The notes beneath the pieces were generated by a model. It ran no database searches. It saw only the letters and a program-made list of their open reading frames with translations, and was not told the origin of the DNA. A program made the translations under genes and the position numbers. From a bacterium (GTDB lineage Bacteria; UBA9089; CG2-30-40-21; SBAY01): a DNA stretch of 24,670 nt. Of the stretch, positions 12,101 to 17,079 are shown in pieces (the first letter of the stretch is position 1; each line of letters starts with the position of its first letter). The stretch lies in NCBI GenBank assembly GCA_030018635.1, contig JASEHU010000002.1, forward strand, positions 1-24,670, given 5' to 3'.

Positions 12101-12372
12101 TCAACTATCCCAATCCACATTCCGGGAAAACGACTATCTGTGCTAAAACCAATTTAACTGATGTAGATGTAGATATGCAGGTAGCGGTCTATAACCTTGT
12201 CGGTGAGTTAATCTGGGAGAAGAGGGAGAGTGTGTCTTCTTCTGTAGAGGGGAAGGCAGAGATACTATGGGAGGCAAAAGATATCGCCAGTGGCGTCTAT
12301 CTATATCGGGTAACTGTAACTTACCAAGGTAAAACGCTACAAAAAATAAGTAAGATGGCTATAACAAGATAG
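103..12372 (+). CDS. Giant secreted multidomain repeat protein (4089 aa), probable surface protein
   Basis: The first ~24 residues form a signal peptide: MKKK, then a hydrophobic stretch, then a likely cleavage after SEA. Residues ~26-1328 are three copies of a ~430-residue module. Each copy holds an FN3-like domain with a TRG...TVDDTHYVNITGL-type core, a beta domain (VYxxLxDxDxxG...), a second FN3 domain (W...GDD...YDIRYS...GLSPxTxYY) and a domain here called D. From residue 1207 D repeats in tandem, giving 25 D copies in all, each ~110-125 residues. D begins with W, has DGLEPExG, then FTYxVxYxDxDxDPP, and ends YFEAKD...GP. The acidic DxDxDPP strand ends resemble calcium-binding Ig/cadherin-like loops (inference). 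The last ~90 residues contain NYPNP, VYNLVGELIW and SGVYLYRV, the pattern of FlgD-Ig/type A sorting domains. Adhesion or surface-layer function is likely but unproven. ATG 103 is supported by AGGAGG at 89-94. Confidence 0.9.
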   Translation: MKKKLMAGIFIIPVAFGIISLSEASIPKEIRTTNVTDSQITLSWITDVVETCWVNYGQTPALGQTAYDTRGQNTVDDTHYVNITGLGPETLYYFELVSGTTVDNNNGVYYQCRTGTNIKPSGLDYAFGKVFKSDAQTYATGTIVYFKLSDADSKGSPGESAVWSVLVDSNGYWSENLINIRTQNLNGFFNYSIDGGDRLVLFAQGAKDGTATLIVATNQDSPAPDIILSTDHIKPSTINTLEIKQVTSNSITLKWIAPGDDGNQGQAFLYDIRWSLSPINEGNFGNATQVQGEILPGTAGTQQEFKVPGLSPNTFYYLAMKTRDEANNWSDLSNVVAAKTPPPPNSMLDWTGENNFVDDGLRLDLGTIGTNFVYMVKYTHPNNLPPARGEPKIILYKGTIPLGTYSTMYVKGSFSTGAIYTYSKVFQENGEYGYQFYAQGAEGEPTSLTRGPIVMDMGTGVRITNQTDAQWTVSWITSQPATGSIKYGVNPLSLNMTGYDDRGTEFNGKTHYVTVKGLIPETLYYFDVVSGGVVDNNYGSHYSVWTGKSFINSGIDMVYGMVIKQGGQATAKDALVYLTLKDNDGQGSPNTSAPVSALVQENGYWMADLVNVRTFNLSSQFNYSSTADELYLFVNGVDEGIGSKIIATKDDSPALPIELCRDVVAPASITTLQVIKAGIGSITLRWQATGDDKNIGQAAIYDLRYATFTITESSWGLTEEVKSEPTPANSGTFQEFMVTGLSPGTTYYFGLKVIDEVWNMSELSKIVEGSTTPEVKHNPILDWVGEGEYLKDGVFPDNGNIDRIFTFQVKYIDADGDAPLTGEPKVIIYKDGLFIGTYSMSYVQGTSATGIVYKFSQFLPTPGTYSYRFFATDAAGTATLIQQGPIVSGIPYRETNITDAQFTISWTSNKQEIGTVNYGTNPNSLNLSDFDDRGIGYSDDTHHISITGLSANTLYYYDVVSGGVVDNNNGFHYVVKTGASIIPKPENWLVQGEVYKQGRLEYADGAIVYIQLGDVDRIGESGSSALASVLVANGQWLYNLVNLRCVDGQSFFDDYTADKDNLYLFAEGGLEGTDTQTIYPTNGNPSPYMELSRDITPPGTTTLLATNTTAVSTTLFWLSAGDDNHLGTPTIYDIRYSTGVINEDTWATARQVGHEPPTGVAGSPQQLTITGLNPTTLYYLGLKTIDEAGNVSLLVIATVTTAPHPPPMLKWSGEEGYIEDGLEPERGSDETIFTYKVAYFHETNFPPANGFPKLHIQRLGNELNDSPYELQEIDRTDTEYTDGKLYKCLKTFSLPGTYTYWFEAKDTLGVTAKGTPTRPSPGPSVGRIPVLTWTNEAGYKSDGIEPGTSNVGATFTYRINFTHFQNIPPAQGYPRVYIYLGTNPIQNSPFPMEEGNPQDIDWTDGKIYILSIPLNTAGKYYYRFEAKDINDFLAEGEPIQTKTGPIVAMAPVLNWVEQEGYRTDGIEPNTGIRTTIFTYKVQYSDADNTPPDSYSPKLYVLKGGEVVYQRKLYRESGNDYVTGMVYVTKLPLVFASDYYSYYFEAKNTLGVFAIGAPTTISPGPLVTGPNYPPRLFWVGGQEYVMDGLDPEIGNPGTIFNYRIKYSDINADPPKQGYPIIYVYKSNVFIGTKTMDYLYGSFTSGAVYGATSTFETTGIYQYKFEARDKKDLPYSTVLKSGPIISHAPLLEWTGGEGYNSDGLEPEVGTVNLTAFTYKVSYKDIDNDPPDNRYPVVHIFKDGKDIPGSPYKMEAIDSNDVLYTDGKGYRLIKVFDQAGTFTYQFEAYDYLRIKAMGNPTNISPSPVVRSIPTLNWTCEPGYVNNGLEPELGDLQTTFTWRVNYTDMDGDAPLSNYPVVHILKGGMEIEHSPFILNAVDTNDVNYKDGKLFTYSSLLADTGTYSYYFEAYDSLHNQATGSATLLKYGPSIISSPILIWAGTQGYINDGLDPGTGTFQRTTFTYKVLYIDPEGNPPAYSYPRVHIFLGGAPLYYGGQWMYIQEGNDYKRGVTYSFPITFPIGSRHYTYYFEAENVKGIAAIGEPTLEHDGPIVDGPNFKPVLFWSPNQGFISDGLDPEVGTPGTKFTYQIRYIDGNGDPPDNNYPLVYIYKNTVLMATLTMNLVSGNFLQGAIYAYSTSFPEKDQYQYQFRAQDEQGGEVLFPPNSFMSGPTVSGSPKLEWFGQEGFIDDGLEPETGTLGTTFTYRVIYFDEDNELPLIGFPKVQIQKGKVDVLYTQMLETDPQDNQYTDGKAYEYFYPLKSPGRYTYRFEAKDTSGLYALGSPTIFHSGPDVISIPSLTWVGVDKFMTDGLDPEVGTPGTKWTFRITYIDRGNLPPATGSPKVNIFLNHQFYISFGMQAEDIFDDDWSDGKIYRIAFLLPSGSYTYKFEAENIYGAKAVGQPVLWKQDGPLVSSVPSLNWIGAGDYIQSGVSPPSGTMGTEFIYMIDYTDIDNDPPLNGFPKIEILCNGVKISSSPFTMVETSSTDTTHTDGKRYKLVKYLPAPGTYSYQFIAQDTNGFLATGEPTIQRIGPLFMDVPVMEWVGQEPYLKDGIDPGSGTTNSLFTYKVKYRDVNNSPPASGYPRLYILIDGVIFPLYPNGVVLRSEGGVDYQSGVIYRSNPLKLPMASTKYTYYFIAKNTQGKMANGTPTTIQSGPEVTGQNLRPMLLWANQPGYTSDGLEPGAGTSGAEFTYLIIYKDLNGDEPYPGHPLLHIYKDQNFIGTYTMERQSGTFNSGALYRYKITLVENGNYKYKFEAKDIKGADCLSSPQTFFTPGPRIGSPPQLEWLGTGSFQSDGLDPQTGIANETIFTYRVKYQDNENDPPASGYPKIHIVKGGVEIQGSPLPLEQVDTNDKDYQNGKEYQLFKKLILAGSDYSYYFEAKDTYGVYAEGTPTYSVGGPVVTGEPILNWAKDLSGYMDDGLEPEFGTPGTSFIYRISYMNPANDPPGTNSPRLHIFKAGVELPNSPWIMVQENPDTNYEDGKLYSCPISLGTGTYTYRFAAESNGGIPATGTATFIKDGPRVTLAPVLDWVNKPGYVTDGLDPEAGSATTTFVYRVLYTDTEPPAAGYPKVHILKANKEIAGSPFGMQETLPGDTYADGKEYECSRILTGTGKDYEYFFEAKDAIGVPAVGNAPVTSRPNAPVITDAPILNWVQAENYVTDGLHPELGTWGTKFTYKVTYSDANNDLPNQNFPKVHILKAGAEISGSPFLMIAATASDQNCMDGKDYYFVQTLPYTGRDYTYFFEAEDTWGIKASGAPTLQKDAPDVSRAPTLSWSGQPGFIEDGLEPEIGTQGTKFTYQVKYEDADGDPPYSGFPKVHIYTGNNPIQNSPFPMQLINNGIYQYQTNLAIGTYSYFFEAKDSYQLQAIGTPTAPLNKPVVTDAPILDWVQEPGFDTDGLNPNSGNSETRFTYKINYIDNNNNSPADWYPKVIIYKGVTVLGTYSMKEVDDKDITYTDGKLYYYWGQFPESSLDYKYKFIAKDSLGMDAVGKIQLNAGPLVNNPPTLNWTGESGYTNDGIEPDYGTTKDVYTYRIKYVDEDNHPPSGGYPKLYIYSKGTLTNGSPITMNVVNPNDGTYTDGKLYTFSTNFSEGTYTYKFEAKDIYSAEVMTSIKSGPSVSDAPSLSWVNQDGFGTDGVNPDPGQTTNKFTYKILYTDVNNLPPADGYPKLYICIGDVVIYPGYILTKEGGDSYSTGVAYAFHEIYLSYASEAYSYYFEAKNRNNVVAIGQPTTSHSGPKVEGPNHSPFLFSTGEKEYSFDGVHPDAASPGIFTFHVAYRDNNVNPPAPGYPAVVISKNNIPYGLGTYSMMYLNGGYFKGATYSTNITLNATGSYKYKFYAKDTKGAEAVGPFSILKIGPKVSHAPKLEWAGSPNFQTDGLDPEEGIVGQTYFTFKVKYKDEDGDAPATGYPKIYIVNNEIPLGNVQMVPEPGGDYKTGKIYYFMLRLGVVSDKYKYYFEAKDVMGVLALGTPTLQKSGPIVKPRPPASPQTTQSLDSLEIFNYPNPHSGKTTICAKTNLTDVDVDMQVAVYNLVGELIWEKRESVSSSVEGKAEILWEAKDIASGVYLYRVTVTYQGKTLQKISKMAITR
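178..4086 (+). repeat. Three tandem copies of a ~430-residue FN3/beta/FN3/D module
   Basis: Module starts fall near 178, 1480 and 2761, about 1.28-1.3 kb apart. Each opens with an FN3 domain whose third strand carries a D-D/T-RG motif and ends YYFxxVSGxxVDNN. A beta domain and a second FN3 follow, and a D domain closes each module (D1 from 1141, D2 from 2437, D3 from 3721). The copies are diverged at DNA level, so the triplication is old. D1 and D2 share the IGTYSM / GTYST subclass, while D3 is of the class that dominates the following tandem array. Confidence 0.8.
3721..12045 (+). repeat. Tandem array of 23 D domains (copies 3-25)
   Basis: Copies were counted by their opening motif (proline, hydrophobic, W, then DGL/DGI). 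Mean length is about 120 residues. Three classes are visible. Class I has a D..YTDGK.Y centre. Class II has IGTYTM...SGxFxxGAxY. Class III has EGGNDYxxGVxY and ends in GPNY/GPNF/GQNL/GPNH. Class III is followed directly by class II in copies 5-6, 9-10, 14-15 and 23-24, which implies amplification in multi-domain blocks. Copy 24 has lost the opening W (FSTGEKEY). Copy 21 looks like a class II/class I hybrid. Confidence 0.85.
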
Positions 12373-12379
12373 CTGAACC

Positions 12380-12560
12380 CAGCAATTCTCATTATGAAAA
12401 TGTGTAAGCAATGAGAAGTGGAGAATAGGGAGAATTGGAAAATTTTCGATTTTGGATTTTCGATTTTCGATTGAAAAAATCCAAAATCCAAAATTTAATC
12501 TCCATTTTTCCACCTATGTCTCAACATTGGACACAATTTCTGCCATAATGAGAATTGCTG
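12380..12560. mobile_element. MITE-like element with 17-bp TIRs and 9-bp target duplication
   Basis: The ends are perfect inverted repeats, CAGCAATTCTCATTATG at 12380-12396 and its complement at 12544-12560. The flanks are an exact direct repeat, AGCTGAACC at 12371-12379 and 12561-12569. The 181-bp interior is an imperfect long palindrome with a TTTTCGAT / CCAAAATCC core and no ORF. The left target copy overlaps the stop codon of the giant gene. Removing the element and one target copy leaves only 13 nt between that stop and the recQ ATG. The strong hairpin could act as a transcription barrier today. Confidence 0.85.
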
Positions 12561-12575
12561 AGCTGAACCACTATT

Positions 12576-14879
12576 ATGAGTAACTTAAAGACATTATTAG
12601 AAAAAGTAGATTCTATATTTGAGGAAGAAACCCAGTCAGTCAGGATTAAAGAAAGCCTGGGCAAGTATTTTGGCTTTAGTGAATTTCGTCCTGCCCAAGA
12701 AGAGGTAATTACCAACATCCTGAAAGGTAAAAACATCCTGGCTATATTACCTACCGGTTATGGTAAATCACTAATGTTTCAGTTGCCGGCATTACTATTA
12801 GAGGGAATTACTGTGGTTATCTCACCTTTGATTGCCTTAATGAAAGACCAGGTTGATAACCTTAGAAAACGCGGGATAAATAATGTTGCCTATATTAATT
12901 CATTAATTACTATTGAGGAACAACACACTATACTTGAAAACATAAATACCCTGAAATTGGTCTATATCTCTCCCGAACAACTAAGAAGCAGGGTAATTCT
13001 AAATTACTTGAGCCAGACAAAAATATCACTTTTTGTCATTGATGAGGCACATTGTTTATCTCAATGGGGTCATGATTTTAGACCTGATTATTTGTGTTTG
13101 ACTAAAGTTATTGATGAGCTTCAACCCGCCTGTGTATCTGCCTTTACGGCTACGGCTACCGATGATGTCAAAGAAGATATTATAAAAAGACTTAATCTCA
13201 AAGAACCGGTAATAATCCAACAGGGCATCGAGCGAAAAAATCTTAAATTTGATGTGATTAAGGTAGCAGACGAGGAGGATAAATTAAGGAAGATTGCTAA
13301 TCTTATAGAGACAATTCAGGGTAAAGGGATTATTTACACAGGCAGGATACGAGAGGCAGAATTTGTTACATCATTTTTGCAATACATAGGTAAATCCGCT
13401 GCATTTTATCATGGGCAATTAGATAATACCTCAAAGAGGCAGATTCAAGAAAATTTTATGTCTGATAATGGTCTGGATATAATTTGTGCCACATCTGCCT
13501 TTGGATTAGGGATTGATAAAAAGGATATAAGATTTGTTATCCACTATAGTCTGCCGGGTAGTATCGAAGAGTATATTCAAGAGGCCGGTCGGGCAGGACG
13601 AGATGGCAGCGAGGCATATTGTATACTTTTATATCAGGAAAATGACCGTAAACTCCAGGAATGGTTCATTAAAAACAGCCTTCTTTCTAAAGAAGATTTA
13701 TTGAAATTGCTTCAGGCAATCGAGAATTTTGATGGAATTGGAAATTTTCGGTTGATTGAAGAGGCTGAACTTGAATGGGTGTCGGGTTACGATAAGACAA
13801 AATTAAGGGTAGGAATCAGCTTTCTTGAAAAATTAGGCTTTATAAAGAGATACCCGGATGTGCCTAAAAAAATTAAGATAAGTCAGACCAGTCAGACAGG
13901 TTTGAGTGGTCTGACTGATATATTATTATCTAGCCGGGAAAATAATATTTTACCTGATAAGTTATTTGAATCTATTATAGATAAACAGTTTGAGAAATTA
14001 CTTGATTATAAAATAATTACCCCAGCCTGGTTTTTGGAACTGACTAATACAAGTCAAATACTTGATGGTGTTTCGGAGGAACAATTTGGGATAAAAGCCC
14101 TTAATCTGGCCAAATATAAAAAATTGGATAAAATGGTTGTTTATGCCTTGACTAAGGAATGTAGAACAAATTATTTAAAGAGATATTTTGGCGAAACCCC
14201 TGATGACCCCAAGTGCAACTCCTGCGATAATTGTGTTAAAATCATAGACATGGAAAAAGAGGTAGATACCCAACAGATAGCAAGATTTATTAAAGAAAGT
14301 AGAAGCCTGGTATTAACAGGTAGGTTTGATAAAGGTAGAGCGGTTGATTGTCAATCAAGGGTTATAGGTGGAAAAAAGACTTTTACTGAAATGGGCAAAA
14401 TGCTTTATCTATTTAAGAATCGTTCACAAAAGGGATTAGTCTATGATATTGTTTCACAAATAAAGGATTTTCTAAATTCAGATAAGGAATTAAAGGAATT
14501 TTTGGATGTAGATTATATCATTCCTGTACCAGAAGAAGGAAAAGGAATAGGTCATATAGGACCGATAAAACCTATTTCTTATGCTCCTATGTTAGTTTTA
14601 AGTGAAATTATGACCAAAACATTTAGCCTGAAATCAGCCTTAGATATTTTAATGAAAACAAAAGAAACATTACCGCAAAAAGATATGAAGACTAAGAAGC
14701 AAAAAATCAGGGATGTTTTAGGTGCTTTTGTTGCTCAAACTAATTTGAAGGATAAGAAGATATTGCTTGTAGATGATTTATATGATAGTGATGCGATGAA
14801 TGAATGTAGTCAGGTGCTCAAGCAAGCAGGTGCTTCAAAGGTCTATGCCCTAGCGTTAACCAAGACTACCGATGTGTGA
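12576..14879 (+). CDS. recQ: RecQ-family ATP-dependent DNA helicase with C-terminal phosphoribosyltransferase-like domain
   Basis: This is a 3'-5' DNA-unwinding enzyme of the RecQ superfamily 2. Visible motifs are motif 0 (FGFSEFRPAQ), Walker A PTGYGKS with K64, DEAH at 156-159, SAFTATAT, and QEAGRAGRDG of motif VI. A winged-helix-like stretch lies around residues 390-435. The zinc cluster is C529 with C547, C550 and C553 (CNSCDNC) after a YFGE motif. In place of an HRDC domain, residues ~590-767 resemble ComF-type phosphoribosyltransferases: IIPVPEEGKG near 649, then ILLVDDLYDSDAMNE near 729-742. The usual TTG of the PRPP loop is replaced by DSD. Residues 436-448 (SQTSQTGLSGLTD) come from an inserted palindromic repeat. 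No clear Shine-Dalgarno precedes the ATG; the MITE immediately upstream may have separated it from its former upstream gene. Confidence 0.9.
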   Translation: MSNLKTLLEKVDSIFEEETQSVRIKESLGKYFGFSEFRPAQEEVITNILKGKNILAILPTGYGKSLMFQLPALLLEGITVVISPLIALMKDQVDNLRKRGINNVAYINSLITIEEQHTILENINTLKLVYISPEQLRSRVILNYLSQTKISLFVIDEAHCLSQWGHDFRPDYLCLTKVIDELQPACVSAFTATATDDVKEDIIKRLNLKEPVIIQQGIERKNLKFDVIKVADEEDKLRKIANLIETIQGKGIIYTGRIREAEFVTSFLQYIGKSAAFYHGQLDNTSKRQIQENFMSDNGLDIICATSAFGLGIDKKDIRFVIHYSLPGSIEEYIQEAGRAGRDGSEAYCILLYQENDRKLQEWFIKNSLLSKEDLLKLLQAIENFDGIGNFRLIEEAELEWVSGYDKTKLRVGISFLEKLGFIKRYPDVPKKIKISQTSQTGLSGLTDILLSSRENNILPDKLFESIIDKQFEKLLDYKIITPAWFLELTNTSQILDGVSEEQFGIKALNLAKYKKLDKMVVYALTKECRTNYLKRYFGETPDDPKCNSCDNCVKIIDMEKEVDTQQIARFIKESRSLVLTGRFDKGRAVDCQSRVIGGKKTFTEMGKMLYLFKNRSQKGLVYDIVSQIKDFLNSDKELKEFLDVDYIIPVPEEGKGIGHIGPIKPISYAPMLVLSEIMTKTFSLKSALDILMKTKETLPQKDMKTKKQKIRDVLGAFVAQTNLKDKKILLVDDLYDSDAMNECSQVLKQAGASKVYALALTKTTDV
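13881..13916. repeat. Palindromic repeat inserted in frame within recQ
   Basis: Arms AGTCAGACCA (13881-13890) and TGGTCTGACT (13907-13916) form a perfect 10-bp inverted repeat around a 16-nt loop. The loop contains GTCAGACAGGTT, identical to 14925-14936 in the dapB leader. It is translated as residues 436-448, a low-complexity S/T/G/Q stretch between the winged helix and the zinc cluster. The insertion keeps the frame and contains no stop. Confidence 0.7.
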
Positions 14880-14891
14880 GAATAATTTTTC

Positions 14892-14920
14892 TTGCAAAAA
14901 TCTGTTTTTTGTTATATAAT
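14892..14920 (+). promoter_or_regulatory. Sigma-70-type promoter of dapB
   Basis: TTGCAA at 14892-14897, a 17-nt spacer, then a perfect TATAAT at 14915-14920. The predicted transcription start falls around 14926-14928, at the left edge of the palindrome that follows. Confidence 0.75.
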
Positions 14921-14924
14921 TATA

Positions 14925-14949
14925 GTCAGACAGGTTAGACCTGTCTGAC
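14925..14949. repeat. Perfect 25-nt palindrome at the dapB transcription start
   Basis: Arms GTCAGACAGGT (14925-14935) and ACCTGTCTGAC (14939-14949) with a TAG centre. It lies just after the -10 box and before the Shine-Dalgarno GAGGAG (14952-14957). Its position would suit an operator or a 5' hairpin. The same 12-mer inside recQ (13891-13902) makes a dispersed repeat equally likely. Confidence 0.7.
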
Positions 14950-14966
14950 AAGAGGAGAAGAAAATT

Positions 14967-15767
14967 ATGATTAAAGTAATTGTTAGCGGTGTCTGCGGTA
15001 GAATGGGGGAGATGATTGCTAAGTTGGTTTGTGAGCAGACGGATATGGAGTTAGTTGGGGCTGTTGAACGGCAAGGACATGTTTCCATTGGAGTCGATGC
15101 CGGGGAAAAAGCAGGCTATCGTAAGATTGGCGTTCCTATTAGTGAACGGTTAGATGAGATAATCGGTTCAGGTGAGGTAATGATTGAATTTACTAACCCT
15201 GAAACAACGATTGACCACCTGGAAATAGCCGCCTTAAATCATAAGGCAATAGTCATTGGCACGACAGGGTTAAATGAGACTCAGGTTGCCCGGATAAAAG
15301 AATTATCAGCCGCTATCCCGATAGTTTTTGCACCTAATATGAGTATTGGCGTCAACCTTCTGTTTAAGTTGGTCGGCGAGGTAGCCAGGGTATTAGGCGA
15401 CGATTACGAGGTAGAGATAATCGAGGCACACCATCACCATAAAAAGGATGCCCCATCCGGCACAGCACTAAAATTAGGCAAGGTAATTGCCGATAATTTG
15501 AATAGGGATTTTGAGCAGGTGGCGGTTTATGGAAGGCAAGGACAAATAGGGGAACGGAAAAAGGATGAAATTGGTATATTTGCCGTCAGGATGGGGGATG
15601 TGGTGGGCGAGCATACGGTGATATTTGGCAGTGAAGGGGAACGAATAGAACTTACACATCGGGCACATTCACGACTTACCTTTGTTTCAGGGGCAATTAA
15701 AGCCGCAAGATTTGTCGTCAAGGCAGTACCCGGGTTATACGATATGCAGGATGTGCTAAAAATTTAG
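14967..15767 (+). CDS. dapB: 4-hydroxy-tetrahydrodipicolinate reductase
   Basis: It reduces 4-hydroxy-tetrahydrodipicolinate with NAD(P)H in the diaminopimelate/lysine pathway, feeding peptidoglycan and lysine synthesis in the cytoplasm. The 266 residues match the usual length. The nucleotide-binding loop SGVCGRMG is at 7-14, GTTG at 98-101 and APNMSIGVN at 122-130. The catalytic segment EAHHHHKKDAPSGTA carries H155 and K159, equivalent to H159 and K163 of the E. coli enzyme. The end GLYDMQDVL is typical. It appears to be transcribed from its own promoter (14892-14920), with GAGGAG ahead of the ATG. The stop codon abuts the left end of the next palindromic element. Confidence 0.96.
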   Translation: MIKVIVSGVCGRMGEMIAKLVCEQTDMELVGAVERQGHVSIGVDAGEKAGYRKIGVPISERLDEIIGSGEVMIEFTNPETTIDHLEIAALNHKAIVIGTTGLNETQVARIKELSAAIPIVFAPNMSIGVNLLFKLVGEVARVLGDDYEVEIIEAHHHHKKDAPSGTALKLGKVIADNLNRDFEQVAVYGRQGQIGERKKDEIGIFAVRMGDVVGEHTVIFGSEGERIELTHRAHSRLTFVSGAIKAARFVVKAVPGLYDMQDVLKI

Positions 15768-15947
15768 TAACTATTTACCTAACTGAAGTAAAAACACTCA
15801 AGACATTGAGTTCACGAAGAATTTCATTGCAAATTTAACATTGCAAATTGATCATTTTAAATTTGTAATGCTAAATGCTAAATTTGCAATTTGCAATGAT
15901 CTTCTGTGCCTGTGGTTAATCTTTGCTTCAGGTGGCTAAAGTGTTAC
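15767..15947. mobile_element. Palindromic MITE-like element, AAATTTGCAAT-cored family, copy 1
   Basis: This fills most of the dapB-16120 spacer. The core arms ATTGCAAATTT... and ...AAATTTGCAATTTGCAATGATC fold back on each other. Outside them CTGAAGTAAA (15783-15792) pairs imperfectly with TTTGCTTCAG, and the ends are GTAAC...(15767) and CTAAAGTGTTAC (15936-15947). Flanking AATTTA/AATTTT could be a degenerate target duplication. It contains no ORF. A second copy of the same core lies at 21298-21461. The rest of the spacer (15948-16021) shows nothing clear. Confidence 0.6.
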
Positions 15948-16021
15948 AATTTTTCTAAAAGTATCTCCTGTTGTAGTCGATATATTTAAGGGGAGGGAAT
16001 TGTTGTGGAGGGCTAAAAGTA

Positions 16022-16123
16022 ATGTCCAAACTTATACAAGGGATACTTCGAGGGATAATTTGCACCGTACCCCAAAAATCAAAATTCCTATCATCTAAAA
16101 TCTTGAGGGGACAAGAAGTATGA
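16022..16123 (+). CDS. Possible 33-codon ORF coupled to the next gene
   Basis: ATG at 16022 follows GGAGGG (16007-16012) at 9-nt spacing. It reads 33 codons to a TGA at 16121-16123, which overlaps the ATG of the next gene in the classic ATGA arrangement. The predicted peptide starts MSKLIQGILRG, is basic and has no domain I recognise. It could be a translational-coupling leader ORF, a gene remnant or chance. The support is position and Shine-Dalgarno only. Confidence 0.3.
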   Translation: MSKLIQGILRGIICTVPQKSKFLSSKILRGQEV

Positions 16124-17079
16124 TGAATTCTTACCAACAAATCGATTTAAGTAAAGTAAAGACATACCCTATAAAAGACCGAACAAATTTGGTCAAGACA
16201 GAGAATTTTGCTAAACTTATGCCAGGTGGTGGGACTTTCAACCAGTTTATTGATTCCCTGCCGGATATTTTGATTGGAACTGATTTACGGAATCTGATAA
16301 ACGCTATTTGTCAGGCATATCGCCAAAAGAAACCTGTAATCTGGGCTTTTGGGGCACATGTGGTAAAATGCGGGCTTTCACCTATTATTATTGAACTGAT
16401 GAAGGAAGGTGTAATTACGGCTATTGCCATAAATGGGGCGGGAATGATTCATGACTTTGAAATAGCCTTAATTGGCGAGACATCAGAGGATGTATCTCCA
16501 AGCCTTTTAGACGGTTCCTTTGGTATGGCAACCGAAACAGGTTCTTTTATTAACGGGGCTATTATTGATGGTGCAAAACAAGACATGGGCATTGGTCAGG
16601 CAGTCGGAAAAATGATTGCCTACAAAAAACTTAAACATAGGGAATATAGCATCCTATCCCAGGGGTTTGAGTTAAAGATTCCTGTTACTGTCCATGTAGC
16701 TATTGGCACAGATATAATTCATCAACATCCCAATACCTGTGGTGAGGCAATCGGTAAGTCAGGAATGATTGATTTTCGTATTTTTGCCAATCAGGTGGCT
16801 AATTTAGATGGTGGGGTGTATTTAAACATTGGTTCTGCGGTAATTTTGCCGGAGGTATTTTTAAAGGCACTGACTATCGCCCGGAATTTAGGTAATAAAG
16901 TCGAGGACTTTGTAACCGCTAATTTTGATATGTTTCCACAATATCGCCCGATGACAAATGTCATCAAAAGACCTACGATAAAAGGTGGAAAGGGATATTC
17001 ATTTATCGGACATCATGAGATAATGATTCCATTATTGGCTTTTGGGATATTGGAAAAAATCAGGGAGGAGGAGAAATAA
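16120..17079 (+). CDS. Deoxyhypusine-synthase-like protein of unknown function
   Basis: The 319 residues look like a cytosolic Rossmann-type protein. FGAHVVKCGLSPIIIELMKEG (residues 77-97), NGAGMIHDFE (105-114) and TSEDV (121-125) parallel the TSNLISSG...L...TAGGVEED arrangement of deoxyhypusine synthases. The C-terminus GKGYSFIGHHEIMIPLLA loosely resembles their KVYADASLVFPLL end. Bacteria lack eIF5A, so a true hypusine role is unlikely. The gene ends in TAATG, overlapping gmhA by one base, which points to a sugar-phosphate or heptose-related task. ATG at 16120 or 16123 both fit behind GAGGGG (16105-16110). The family assignment rests on motif resemblance only. Confidence 0.6.
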   Translation: MMNSYQQIDLSKVKTYPIKDRTNLVKTENFAKLMPGGGTFNQFIDSLPDILIGTDLRNLINAICQAYRQKKPVIWAFGAHVVKCGLSPIIIELMKEGVITAIAINGAGMIHDFEIALIGETSEDVSPSLLDGSFGMATETGSFINGAIIDGAKQDMGIGQAVGKMIAYKKLKHREYSILSQGFELKIPVTVHVAIGTDIIHQHPNTCGEAIGKSGMIDFRIFANQVANLDGGVYLNIGSAVILPEVFLKALTIARNLGNKVEDFVTANFDMFPQYRPMTNVIKRPTIKGGKGYSFIGHHEIMIPLLAFGILEKIREEEK

